DNA of 64,000 bases from Darksidea phi (Eukaryota > Ascomycota > Dothideomycetes > Pleosporales > Lentitheciaceae), in assembly GCA_030770425.1 (NCBI GenBank), contig JASJFT010000036.1:186001-250000 (forward strand), in the 5' to 3' direction. Both the position numbers and the translations under genes were made by a program. Shown in pieces: positions 10,853-23,153 of this stretch (position 1 is its first letter; every line of letters begins with the position of its first letter). A model generated the notes under the pieces. It had not been told where the DNA came from. It did not search any database and saw nothing but the letters and a program-made list of their open reading frames with translations.

Positions 10853-13800
10853 ATGGCTTTCTTCTCTGTCCTATCTTCGACCATCGGCAAGAAGCTTCTC
10901 TTGTTTGGTCTCCGACACATCGATATCCTCGACAAAGATCCGGCAGACTTCGTCAGTCTCGATGTGGGCAAGAGGACTACTCTCGAAATGAGAGATGTCG
11001 GGCTACATGTTAAGGTAGGTTTTGCTGTTAGAGGCGCATTCTGTCACATTTCTTAACCACATGTGCCGTAGAAACTAGTAGCTCTTCTGCACCTCAAGCT
11101 CCCGCCGGAGATCCACCTCTCGAAAGCACGCGCTGCGCTGTTCCGCGTTACGTTCGTTCTTGAATTCGGCGTCCCGCAGATCACAATCGAGATAGACGGA
11201 ATACAGGTGCACGCCAAGTTAGCGGAAGATACAGCTGGGCCATCTTCTAAGTCCAGGGGAAAAGAACGATCATCACCTCGAGCTCGGTCGCCCCCCCGCC
11301 GCCGGTCACCGTCTCCTCCGCCTGCGGATGACGCGAGCAACGCTTCGTCGGAAGAAGACGACTATATGCCGACTGTAGATGACCTGGCGAAGTCATTCAT
11401 ACGGGAGGAGCCTGAGGAAGAAATCAAGGAGCTAGAACAAGAGCTAGAATCACAGTCGGAATATCTTCAAGACTCGCCATTATCTAGCGACGATGGCGAC
11501 GATGAGAGTGTTTCTGGGATGGGGGCACCCTTGGCTCTTCCTACGTATTTACGGAACTTGCTCAACACAGCGCTGGACCGGCTGAGCATCGTTGTGAATG
11601 ATATCGACATTGAAGTGCAAGATCAGTTTCCGACAGTGTCAGTGGGTTTGGTTAGAGATGAGGAGGATTCATACATTTCTCTAAATTTCCATGTGGAACG
11701 CATCGCCATTGATTCTATCACCTCAGAGGAAGCCCGTCTAAATGTGTTGGCTTCGCCGAATCCCACAGAAGAGCACGCCTCGAAAATGGGCAAGCGCCGC
11801 TTGCGAATCGAGCATATTTGTGCCCGGTTGATATCAGATGCAGAAAACTTCGTCTCTATGTCTCGTGCTTCGAGGTCATCATCACCAACAGACACCCGCT
11901 CAGAGGTCTCTTCTAGTCAGAAGTCCCAGAGCGAGCCATTGGTCAGTCGTGAGTCCGTCAACCAGGAGCCCTTGGCTTGTGAAGAAGAAACCTTACCGTC
12001 GCTACAACCTTCCCCAGAAACGTCACGAACAGCAGCAGATACAAAATTTGAGCCCGAAGCTCCTCCCCCATATAATGTCCTTGCTTCATCCGCAAACACT
12101 ACAGACGATGATCGGTTCGCCGATGCCACTTCGGACGACGGTCTAGACGGCAGTATCATGAACGATTCTCGGGGATCCCTTCCGGGCCGTGATATGAATG
12201 CTAGCAGCCTCTTGTACGACGATGATGGGCTTCTGGATTACGCTATGCAGAACGACCTTTTTAGCTCTCGACTTGACCAAAGTGTTAACGAGATCGATCA
12301 GAGGTTCAGAAATATCTCTCATGTCTGGGATCTGGCCGGTGTGCGCTCAAGCCATGCAGAGGCTCGTCAACTTCTTGAGAGTGAACCATCAGCATCTGAC
12401 TTGCTTTCCGTGTCGGCTCTCGGGCAGCAAGCGGCTTCTCTTCCGAGAGAGAAGTCAGTCTCGCAGGTCGATCCACCTAAGCCAGAAGCATCATTGACGG
12501 ATAGCTTGGATCATGGACGCCATCTAGTGGACGAGGAGTGTAGGCCAGTCCGGAGCATACGCGCCCCTTCGCCTACTGACGTTCACCACGAGGAAGATTT
12601 GAGCCAGTCACAGCTTTTCAGTCACGACGACGCCGCAAGTATGTACATGAGTGCGATGAGTGGTACGCCAATGGAGACCAGTCACCGGCCTAACGTACCT
12701 GGTGGCTGGGACTCCTCTTCTTCCACATCTAGTCATGACACTTCTTCAGACAGGTCAGCCCCGGTCCCCGAGTCGATGATTGCCGGTAGCATATTAGGAT
12801 CACCTCTAGATGCCGACGATGGGGCCGAGACCCCGCGCCCTGGCACCCCTCAGAGTGTATTCTCCTCTCCTCGTGAGGCGCAGCGAGCTTCTAGAGATGA
12901 AGTGAGGTCTTCTACAGAACAGGACAAGCGCCGGCCAAAATTCGGGAAAGTCTTATTGACTATAGATAACATCACACTGTGGTTCCCGTTAGGATTGAGC
13001 AGGGAACAACCTGGCGGTCTCGCTAGTGCAACCAGCTTTGACGGGCTAGAACTGAACTTCAATCCACCCAATCTGGTGGAAGACTCCATCTTTCAAGGTA
13101 TGCCTGGTTCGTTCTCCAACTATGCTCATTCGACATCATCGCGGAGGAAACCTTCGGTCGAAGAGGCAGCACGGAGACTTCCGAACTTGAGAATGCCCCT
13201 GATAGAGACGCTTTCTCCTCAATCCAAGAAGAAGACTACCCCGGCAGTCAGTGTTGAGGTCGGAACTGTACTAGGTCATATTGATTCCTCTACAAGCCGA
13301 GTCATGTTCCAGATGCTCAGTAGAGCCCTGACCTTATTTACGGGTGACACCAATGAAGGCAACAACCAGTCAAATACCCAAGAGAACTCTTCAAAGGCGG
13401 GAGCTCGCTCAAGCTTTGAGTTATCCATCAAAAACATCGCTATTGCATTCAGAGACCGCCTGCTAGCTCAACCGGCGGACGCGGATAACGCTATACGAGC
13501 TGCACTCGAACCGAATCCGATCGATGCCATACTAAAGATCGGTCTCTCCTCATTGCATGCAGTAAGCCAGATCGCGACAGACAAGAGTCGTGCCAAGCTT
13601 CAGATTGGAAAATTTGTACTATCTTCTCTTGATCACGAGATTATCGCCTTCCAGAGTACAAATGCACGGCCAAAGTCCCGCAAGTCGATTGGTGCCCCCC
13701 CAGGTCATCTCAATAGCGACATCGAAATCGATTATGAGCAAGCCAAGGATCGTCGCTTGACCATAGTAACTCGTCCAGTGAAGGTTATGTTCGATTTAGA

Positions 13801-16800
13801 AAAGCTAGACGAAGCTTTGAGCTCATTTGGAGGATTTAGTGGCGTGTTAGAATTGAGCACGTCCATTACATCAAACCACATTGTCAACAGCCCCACGGAA
13901 TCGCTCTCCCCAGCTCGGCCGCGCGGCGTTCATTTCAAAGACACGCCTCCTTTACTCCCTCAAACGACGCCCTCTAGCCTTCTAAAGATCCAAATTCAAC
14001 TAGGAGAAGTCAGCTTCCACCTAAAGGGCAAGAGTTGTGCGGTACAGCTTTATACAACCTCAGTCCGGCTTGCTGTTCGCGAGAGCAATCTGCGTTTAAA
14101 GGTCTCTGAGGTTCATCTCTCCGGCCCATATGGGGAACAGGATCAAACCGGAGCTCCGCTCATGGTGGAAATCAAGAATTCTACAGTCAACTTCCTGTTC
14201 GTTCCGACCGATGCGGATCTCGACAGGCTGATCTCCATCATCGCGCCTTCTAGAGACCCATATGAGAACAACGAGGACATCCTCATTGATACATTGCTTC
14301 AACAACGACGGAAGGGATCTCTTCTCCGAGCTGAAATTGGCAGCGTTGGTGTGCGGTTGTCTGCTCCTGCGCAGATGAAGGCTTTCGAAGCACTTGGCGC
14401 AGAACTTGGGAAGCTCTCCAAAGTAACAAAGTATCTTCCAGACGACGATCGTCCTGGTGTCTTGACCCTCGCCATGGTACAACAGTTTGATCTTAGCGCT
14501 ACAGTCAATGAGCTTCTGGGCGATGTATCTATTGCAGTAAAGGACGCCTCGGTTGCGCACGTGGGCGTTCCTGCGCTCTTTGCGGCTGAGGTCGGAAAAA
14601 TGTCTGCGAAACGGGGAGAAGAAGTCCTTGTTCACGAAGTTGTCGAGCTTATCCAACAAGATCACCTTCCCATGGTTATGGTGCGATTCGTCGGTGATGA
14701 GATGGAACCCGTCGTCAAAGCCAAGCTGTTTAACGTCTGCGCTGAGTATCGTGTGTCTACTATCATGGCGGGACTGGGTCTTTCTGACGATGATACCGCT
14801 GATGATATCGCTCTGGGCCTCGCATCTTCAGTCGCCACAATCACACGAGCGTCAACCCCGAAAACATTGAGCAGGGAAAGCTCGGCGTCAAGTTCTCCAT
14901 CAATAGCTAACGCGAAGCCTCTGCACATCGACGTACTTCTCAGAAATTGTGCCCTTGGCTTGAACCCTCGAAAAATTCCGTCAAAAGGCCTTTTTGTTTT
15001 CACGGACGCCCATTTTCTAGGACAGCAGTCTAAGAAACTGGACTACACTGTGGAAATCCAGCTTCGGAAAGCCTCTATTCAGGCGATTGACAATGCTGCA
15101 CGACTCGAAGAGAAGCATGATCCGCCTCTTCCATCATCTAGGGCCTTACCCACCAACCGCCAACTTCAGGAGCTGGCCAGTCTTGGGTATGTCTCGCTCG
15201 GCTCGATCTCCGCCGCGAAAATTCTTGTGAATGTGGAAGGAGATGGAATGGACCAGCCTCAGCGAGTAGACGTAGAATTCAAGAACGAGTTACTTGTGCT
15301 CGAATCTTGCGCAGACTCCACACAGACACTCATTGCGATTTTGAGTGGGTTACAGCCACCGTTGTCTCCATCAACAGCGCAACAATATCGCGATATCGTA
15401 CCCATGCACCAGATGATGGAATCTATATCACGTGAGGCGTTTCAAGGCGCTGAGAATGACGACTTCATGGAAAACGCCGATTTAGTCTCCGATGAAGTCC
15501 CCACAAACCTTGAATACGTAGGTAGCTTCTACAATCAAGACTCACTTCCGACCGAAGAAGAGCTTGGAGACAGTCTATTGGGCGAGGATGATCTCGGCGC
15601 CCTGACAAGTTCTTCTACCACACGGTTACGTGGTGATCGGGGTCTCCTTGAGAGCTTCCAAGAGCGCTATGAGGTTGCTGAAGGCGAAGATGATTTCGAT
15701 TTCGACGAAAATTATTTTAAGGAGTCTGACTCGGAACCGCAAGGAAAAGCTCGCAAGTGGAGCTCAACCAAGAATACCTATCACCTCACGAACGAGTTCA
15801 AAGGTCGAGATGTGCCTCTCAAAGTTCGAGTGCGCGACGTCAATATTATATGGAATATATACGAAGGGTACGATTGGCCGCAAACCCGATCCACCATCAC
15901 ACAAGCTGTCGAGGATGTCGAAGTCAAGGCTGAGCAACGTCGACAAAAATCTTCATACGAAGATAATGAAGACGATTTCGTTGAAGAAGATTTTCTATTC
16001 AATTCGGTTTGGATCGGTATTCCTGTTGCGGAAGAGAGAGGCGCTTTGGCCAAGCGCATTAACGAAGAAATCAATCGTCGCCCCGACGACCAGATGAGCG
16101 AGACGGGGAGCTACGCTACGTCCACAGCTACTCGTTCAACCGGAGCCACAACTCGACCCGGCAGCGCGAACAAGTCGTCTCGCGGCCGACTGAGACTGGA
16201 GCGGAGCAAGTACAAAAGAGTTGCGTTTGAGCTAAGGGGCGTCGCAGTCGATCTTGTGGTATTCCCACCCGACACTGGTGAGACAGTCAACTCGATCGAT
16301 GTGCGCGTTCGTGACTGTGAGGTCTATGACCATATTCCGAAATCGAACTGGAAAAAATTCATGACTTGTCAGATTGATCCTAGCGAGCGGGAACTAAACC
16401 GACCGATGATCAATATAGAGCTCTTGACAGTCAAGCCAGTGACGGGGCTAGCTGCTTCAGAATTGGTCATTAAAGTCCATATTCTTCCACTCCTCCTGCA
16501 CGTCGACCAAGATGCTCTCGACTTTATCAAAGGGTTCTTTGCGTTCAAAGACGATTCCGCCATGGACAACTCCTCACCGTCTGACGGACCCTTCATACAG
16601 CGTCTCGAGGTAGACGCAGTCAAGGTCAATTTTCACTATAAGCCAAGGAGGGTCGACTACCGTGGTCTTCGTGCAGGTCGGACCTCAGAGCTCATGAATT
16701 TCTTCGTTCTCGACGGCGCAAAGTTTACTCTCAAACACGTTATCCTCTACGGCATCCAATCGTTTGACAAGCTTCACGACACGTTAACCGATATTTGGAC

Positions 16801-17509
16801 ACCGGATGTCACGAAGAACCAACTGCCAGGCGTGCTGGGTGGTCTTGCTGTTGTCCGCCCGCTTGTTGATGTCGGCTCAGGTGTCCGCGACTTGATCGTC
16901 ATACCCGTGCGCGAGTATCGAAAGGACGGTCGTATTGTGCGGGGTCTGCAGAAGGGTATATTTGCCTTTGCGACGCACACAACGTCCGAAGTTGCGCGCT
17001 TGGGGGCTAAGGTAGCAATCGGCACGCAGAACATCCTCGAAGGTGCCGAGAAATTCTTGAACCCAGCCCAAGCCTCTCCCGGTCGCTCACCAGCGCACCA
17101 CGATTGGGATGGCGAAGACCCATCGTCGTCCGACTCCGAAGAGCCCCGCACAATCTCCAACTATGCAAACCAACCAATCGGCATGCGAGCCGGCCTGCAA
17201 TCAGCCGCCCGGTATCTCCAACGGGATCTCATAGCTGCTCGCGATGCGGTCATAGCAATGCCTGCGGAGGTTATGGAAGAGGGGACTGGGTTGGGAGTGG
17301 CCAAAGTCTTGGCGAAGAGGGGGCCTACGATTGTCTTGAGGCCGGCTATGGGCGCTATGAAAGCCACCTCGAATACGCTTTTGGGGCTAGGGAACGCGCT
17401 GGATAAGCAGAGTCGTCGTAAGATTGATGATGTAAGTACCAGCTATGTTAATGTCATAAACGCATTAGAATGGAGGCTAATAGTTGTACAGAAATACAAG
17501 TCGTACTAG
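10853..17509 (+). CDS. ATG2: Autophagy-related protein 2 (Atg2), bridge-type lipid transfer protein
   Basis: Three exons: 10853-11014, 11072-17431 and 17492-17509 (introns of 57 and 60 nt, both phase 0), giving 2,179 residues, within the usual fungal Atg2 size. The first 100 residues are the chorein-type N-terminus (LVALLHLKLPPEI and EIDGIQVHAK), which draws lipid from donor membranes. Then come Ser/Asp-rich disordered segments, repeated beta-sheet modules, and a C-terminal region with PLKVRVRDVNIIWNIYEGYDW, FNFHYKPRRVDYRGLRAG-type sequence (here VNFHYKPRRVDY) and helices near GLGNALDKQSRRKIDD. Atg2 works with Atg18 and Atg9 to expand the phagophore at ER contact sites. The last intron is free of in-frame stops, so its retention would add 20 residues before KYKSY. 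Confidence 0.95.
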
Positions 17510-18632
17510 CTCACCAAAAGCACAAAACATACCAAAAAAAAAACCCCCCCGCTTCAGCGTGTTGAGCGCTAGTCTGAAATAGACAGAGCTCGCTATCATT
17601 ATTTCTTCCACCCACGATGTTGGACGTTTTTGTTGTTTGTCTCTTATCAGTGTTCTTATCGCTGTATACAAATTGATGCATAGCGTCGGCGCAGCACATA
17701 TCTAGTCTGGCTTCGCTGCGCTTCCACTCTTGCTTCGTATCTTGCATTTCGAGGTTGGCATACTGCGAAGTCCGGTCGGCGTTCCTATATTTTTGTGGGA
17801 TGCAGTAGGTAATTTGATACCCTGACTGAATTTTACCCAATTTGAGAAGGTGTACACATCTAAGCTTTTGCCAAAACATATAGAAGAACGCAATGAGAGT
17901 TGAGTTAAATCGGACTTGGTTCTTGCAGTCATGCAGGATGGAATGCTATGACAGGAAAAGAGATGCCAATATATAGCAGAGAGGATTTTACCTCATTCAA
18001 AACAACAGACATTCATCACGTAGCTTCAGCATGATTCGTCACGATAGGGCCCTCTGGGAGTTCATAAATCGGGCTAGAGGGCATGGGTTAAAGATCTAAG
18101 CGCGAGCAACCCCAAGTATTTACATGGCTAAAGTCCACTAATTTAATGCGAAACTGTACGCAATGCCTAGATTGCAAGAGAGTGGTTACTCTTTGGCCTG
18201 TAATCAGCGTCACGGTGGCGCAGAAATCGGCCGTTTGCTCAAAGCACTACGCCCATCTTCAAGTCACATCGCCATGCGCCTCCAGGTCAGCAGACTTTAG
18301 TTGCATCTCCTCCCTTAATTTTTCTGTGGGAGTGCGTGATATTCTCGGCGAGGAAGCACTTTACTCCTCCTCTGATCCCAACTCGCTAGTTTGGTGTGCT
18401 GAACACAGCCAACTTCACAACTTGCATCTTCAAAAAAACTCTGTCATAATGTTTATGTGTTGCTCTGCGCACTACTTCCAAGAGCCTAGATGAAGTTGAG
18501 ACCATTTGCCGTTGAAGACTTCGAAAACCGCTCACCGGCTGTAGGTACTAAAGCATCCATATCCTTCAACTCAACTTTGCATGGCTAATCGGCTCATCTG
18601 TCCCGTTCAGCAAAGTTCAAGGCCATAGCTTA
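17510..18632. other. Gene-poor region downstream of ATG2
   Basis: About 1.1 kb without a supported gene. An A-run followed directly by a C-run lies at 17536-17552 (about ten A then eight C). Open frames on both strands are short and show no known motifs. Confidence 0.4.
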
Positions 18633-20153
18633 TTACATCCCCATGTACATTCTCGCGACCTTCACACTGGGAAACGCTTTCTTGTTCAAAGCCACCTCCA
18701 GACCTTGATGGTACCCTTCCCTGTCTATCCATACAGAGTCGTTCTCACGCTTCCTAGCGTCGAAGCTTGTATTGATAATTTCGTATCCTTTATGGACTGC
18801 CCACTGCCCCAGACACGCACAGCGACGGCCAGCATTTTTGCGGCGGTAGTAGCGTTTGCGACGGGAGGGGGCTTCGTTGAGCGCCTGTACGCTTTGCGGT
18901 AATTCGAGCGCTGGGAGTATCCGCTTCGGAAGGGCGGCTGTGGGGGCTTGGACAGCTGTTTTCGTACGGAGAATGCTGGAGGCCGGCGAGGAGGTCTTAT
19001 GTGGGGAGTTGGAGAAGGTGGATGATTTGCGGAGCGTGTCGATGTCCGAGTCAGCCCTGATGAAGACTTCGGGGTGGAAGGATACGCCTTCTACGCAGCG
19101 GCGCTCGCGCTTTGACGGCTCCTCGCGTTCGCTGGGCCATCTGTAGCATGTTACATTCCAGACTCTATCTTACTTGTGGGTGAATCACCCCATGAAACGA
19201 TGGTCTCATGCTCTTCTTCGCGCGCCCGCTTGTAGAATACCTAGGCCTCAGCATCCTGCACGCTATTCACGGCTACACTGGTCTCAAGTTCCTCGTAGGC
19301 CTTGAGTGCGGCTTCTGCTGTTATTTTGGACCCGTTCGTCTCCTCGTGGACACTCTTAGCGTCTTTATGCTCCTGCTGCCATGCTTTCTCCATCTCTACC
19401 CATCGCTGAAGCTTATCCACTAGTTGCGTTAGTGCGATTCTCTTGTTGTGTCACCCCTTTTCTCCTAATCTTTGTGTGTTTGCCTTTGTCGTAGCCGAGG
19501 GTCGCTTGCTTGGATTCATGACAAGCTTGATAGTTTCCATAGGTCTCGACGGTTGATCTCCAAGCTGTCCAACCACCATGTGAAGTGATTTCCGATACGG
19601 TCTGTTGTAGACTGTGGATGGCAGCTTTTAGGAGACATGAAGGGCATTCCTCATCTGTATTGATGCAAACGGGGTGTGCGACGTGAGTGCACTTATGTTT
19701 GCGTCGAACAATGGTGCGTTGGGCGGTAGCTGTATTTCTCTCATTTATTTTCTTTTTCAAATTTGATTGTGAGGATAGGGACGGCGTAATGTGACGTGTA
19801 AGTGGTGGAACCGTAGGCTTTGGGATATCCTTGCTAGGGGTGGTAAACTTCACATGGGCGCATTTCCCATTCAAAATTGGTGATGATCTCTCTGAGTTGG
19901 CGCTCGTGGATATCGGACTTTGAATGGTAGGTGTGGCTTGGGGTGAACGTCGCGGAGGTGTTAAGCCTTTTGCGACGCGGGAGCGAGGTGTGATGGCGCG
20001 TAATGGCAATGAACCTTGAAGTGCTGAGATCTTCTGACCGTGCAGTTGGGGGTTATCGGAATGTACGGAAGCCACCTGAAGAGTCTTCGGGTATCGACCT
20101 CGGAGGCGCGTCATCGAAGGCGGCGGCGTAGTGTCCATAAACTCCCATAGCAT
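18633..20153 (-). pseudogene. Decayed gene for a Cys/His-cluster and coiled-coil protein
   Basis: Three protein-like segments follow one another on the minus strand but in changing frames. Segment A (20153-about 19425) starts with an ATG, is Ser/Pro/Arg-rich, and has a Cys/His cluster (CTHVAHPVC, EECPSC) followed by a helical part with WTAWRSTVETYGNYQ. Segment B (about 19430-19240) is shifted by one base and encodes a charged coiled coil beginning LVDKLQRWVEMEKAWQQEH; it ends at a TAG after VNSVQDAEA. Segment C (about 19140-18633), back in frame A, reads REEPSKRERR and later YEIINTSFDARKRENDS, and ends MYMGM. Introns with good sites do not join A to B, where coding similarity runs right up to the shift. 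I therefore read this as a broken copy of a family of unknown function; a sequencing error or missed introns could also explain it. Confidence 0.5.
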
Positions 20154-20697
20154 CGAGGCCTAAAAACGAGAGTAATAATTAGTAAAGTTCTGCTAAAGGG
20201 TGTCGTTTGCAGATCGAGCTGCGATAGTTCTGGAATGGCGACTTGAATGGTAGGCTTTAGTCGTGGAGATACGTACACATATAGCATCTGCGGGAGCGGA
20301 ATCGGAATAGGGGCATGCAGGGCTGTTACGTGACAACGGGAGGAGCCTTAAAACCGCGGTCGCTAGATGTCTTCAGATCCCTTCCTAGTAACATCTAAGA
20401 GTTGAGATAGAGTTGTGTGAGCGATGTATATTTGAGGATTGACCGTGAGAAAATGATGATCGCGTGGTTTGATGGCGGGTTTGACGATCACTGTGTGAGT
20501 ATTCGTGGTGGTGGCCTTTGCGTAAGGAGCATGGAGAAGTAGAAGGGCAAGTATTTACACGTTAGTAATCAAGGTCGCGAAGTTATTGTGCACCTCTCTC
20601 TTTTTTCACTAGGGCTTATAAAATTAAGGTACCATAGGGGCACCGTGTATGACCCAGCAACTATAAACAATAATAGCTTCAGTGGCACCTTGAACCT
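20154..20697. other. Intergenic region
   Basis: No coding frame supported. It lies between the 5' end of the broken gene and the 3' end of the tannase gene, both on the minus strand. Confidence 0.35.
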
Positions 20698-22357
20698 TCA
20701 CACACTCACACACTCCCAACTTCCTATCTCGTTAGGATCGCCCTCGCCCTTATACTGATTCCTCTTCGGATACTTGCAATGCGCCCTCTTATACTCTACT
20801 CCTGCACTCTGTGTATCATTGACCCACCTCGTGCCAATAACTGTCTCAGGAGCAGCACCATTCTCCACCCAATCAACAACCGCCATGAGGATATTCTCGC
20901 TGGGATCTAGGCTTCCTGTCGCAGCTAAAGCCTGCCCGATGGCCCAAGCGCCATCCCCTCCGCTACAATGACCCGTGCCACTGACGCGGAAGAAGCGGTA
21001 AAACGAGTCTAATTCTGTAGACGAAAGGTTCATCGTTCGAGCAACGTGTTCGTAGTATCTGGGTGAAATCTCCGAGGAAATGACGCCATCCATCTGCCCA
21101 TGCCAATGGAGGATCTTAGCGCCACGGTTGCGCACACCGCTGAGATCGCCGTTCCATGTTTCGATGTTAGATGGATTGATGCGCGCAGCGTTGGCATAAT
21201 CGGTAGTGTTGATCTTCGTGGGGTCCCAGGAAGGGTCATTATAGATAGCGTAGCGGAACCAATCTGTTGCGTAAGGGAAGGGCTGGCCGGTGTAAATAAC
21301 GAAAGAAGCTACAACCTCGGAGCCGGGCTGCATACGTGGGTACACCAAAGAACCGTCTGCTGCCAGAGTAGGAGAGAATATTTTTTGTACCGTTTCGATC
21401 TGAGTTGATGTAAGACAGGCAGAAGAGTTAGCACCGTTGCATATGAGACCCGAGGCTGTGTAGTTGCAAATAGATGCGTCCTCCAAGATGCCGTCCGCGT
21501 AACCATCAAGATTGTCGCATTGCTTCATGATGTCCTCATGAATTACAGGCCACATATTGGTTGGGACGAACGTGGAAGAGTTGACGGGTCCAGTAATTGG
21601 ATAGAAGTGACCGCTCCATGAAGTGAGGTTGTTGAACGCAAGAGCCGGTGCTCCAGCTACAATGCCGTCAAAATCTCCTGGGAATTCTTGCGCAGACTTG
21701 AATCCTTGACGGCCCCCGGTTGAACAGCCTAGATAGTACGACTTCGTATGCGTTGAGCCATAGAAGGATTCCGTGATCTGCTTGCCGACTACCGCTCCTG
21801 TATGTACACTGGTTCGTCAGTTATATTCTATCTTTCTCTCTACGATGTACTTACGAACGATACGAAAAGTCGGCCACCACTTCAGGACTGTTGTAAAAAG
21901 CACCGCCACTTGTCCCATTATGCCCATTATTTGCCCCGACGGTTGCGAAACCTAGGCTGCTTGCGTATGCTATATCCCCGTAGTTCACGCACCCATTTAA
22001 ACCACCGTTGCCAGTGCTCAGAAATCTTCCAGTCCAGTTTGAAGGCAACCATGCTTCCATATTGATGCCCGAGCTATTCGAAGTGGCCACGTAGAGCGCG
22101 ATGCGGCAGACATCTGCTGGCACGACCTGGGATGTCACGTCGCATGTTGCATTGTTTTCCGGTAAGCTAAGATTGGTACCAGCGGGGACAAATTCCGAAA
22201 AGTAGACGGTTGCGAGTTCGATTTGTAGCGCGAAAGCGAAAGAGTCACAAGTCTCCTCGAAATCTTCCAACGTACCCGTCTGTCTTTGTTGATGCGCAGC
22301 TGCCGACGAAACGCCCGTTTGCAGAAGCAAAAGTTGGAACCACTTCGTGAACATCAT
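20698..22357 (-). CDS. Secreted tannase / feruloyl esterase family protein
   Basis: Two exons: 22357-21855 and 21808-20698, with a 46-nt intron in phase 2 (GTAAGT ... CCAG); the join gives RSVHTGAVVGKQITESFYG, matching the family. The 537-residue protein opens with a signal peptide (FQLLLLQTGVSSAAA). It carries the tannase/feruloyl esterase CS-D-HC triad: GCSTGGRQG near residue 196 (Ser nucleophile with adjacent Cys), WHGQMDGVIS near 407 (Asp) and GTGHCSGGDGAW near 447 (His with adjacent Cys). Several N-glycosylation sequons (NLS, NWT, NGT, NSS) fit secretion. The expected role is hydrolysis of ester bonds in tannins or feruloylated plant cell wall; substrate cannot be told from sequence. Confidence 0.93.
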
Positions 22358-22845
22358 TTTGAATGGAATCGAAACTCGGTACGGAGTGTTACGACCCGAG
22401 CCATTTCTGTATTTGTACCGTGTAGGCTTGTATGCTGGTGGTCACGTGTACCTGCATAGTGGCGAAGTCCTCAACAGGAAGTGTTTTCGGGCAAGGAAGC
22501 CAAATATCTGGAGTATCCCAGGATCTTTCCGGGTTTTCACGCTGTGGTTTGTGGATTTACCGGGGAACTTTGCGGTACGCGGCGTGGAGGTAAAGGTTTG
22601 AACATGGCTCCGAGAGGTTCCCCACTTCGCGGCAAAAACATCGGCATGTAGTGCGGTGGACAAACAGCATCCTCGACGTCATCGATTCTAATGGTTGACC
22701 ACCCGATCCTGATGTCTTCGGACGCGATTTGAGGCATACACGGCCGCCAAAACTCTGCGCGAGAGTGTTTAGATAAGATGAAGCCAGAGGGAGAATCCTA
22801 ATTAGGGCTCCTCTATGAAAGGTCCTTCCCTTCTTCGCGGTGATC
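22358..22845. promoter_or_regulatory. Upstream region of the tannase gene
   Basis: Contains the probable tannase promoter. No gene seen; short frames lack motifs. Confidence 0.35.
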
Positions 22846-23153
22846 AGAGCACTTCCAAGCCGTGCTCATCATGACCACCAACCGGAAAAGCACTATCAAT
22901 GCCGTATTCGTCATTCGCATTCACTTCAAATTACATTACCCAGATCTTTCAGATGCTTCACGCGCAACGATTTGGCGGAGTTGTTCCGCTAGTGTTCCTG
23001 TCTTCGTGGCGAGAGCGCTTAGCGAGTCGGAGAGTCAGAATCGGCTAAGTTCAAGCTTAACAGGGGGCAGATTAAGAACGCGCGGTCGCCTGACCAGTTT
23101 CGATAGCAGCGGAAGAGAAGGTAGCAGTGACTATGGACGGACTGTAAGTGGTG
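22846..23153 (+). pseudogene. Fragment of a fungal AAA+ ATPase (sensor-1 to lid)
   Basis: On the plus strand 22853-22990 reads QAVLIMTTNRKSTINAVF, then VIRIHFKLHYPDLSDASRAT and IWR. This matches the sensor-1 (TTNR), arginine-finger strand and following helix of the fungal AAA+ ATPase family whose intact members read roughly GVLIMTTNR...AFESRIH. The sequence then shifts frame: 23047-23090 reads KFKLNRGQIKNAR, close to the lid motif LNGRQIKNA, and 23100-23146 in a third frame reads SIAAEEKVAVTMDGL. No Walker A or B is seen upstream. The expected family residues E and S before RIH are changed to V and I. I read it as a relic with at least two frameshifts. It has no start and no intact partner in the window. 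Confidence 0.65.

Noticed and set aside
14096..14665. 189-codon minus-strand frame inside ATG2
   Set aside because: Antisense shadow of a continuous ATG2 exon; no motif.
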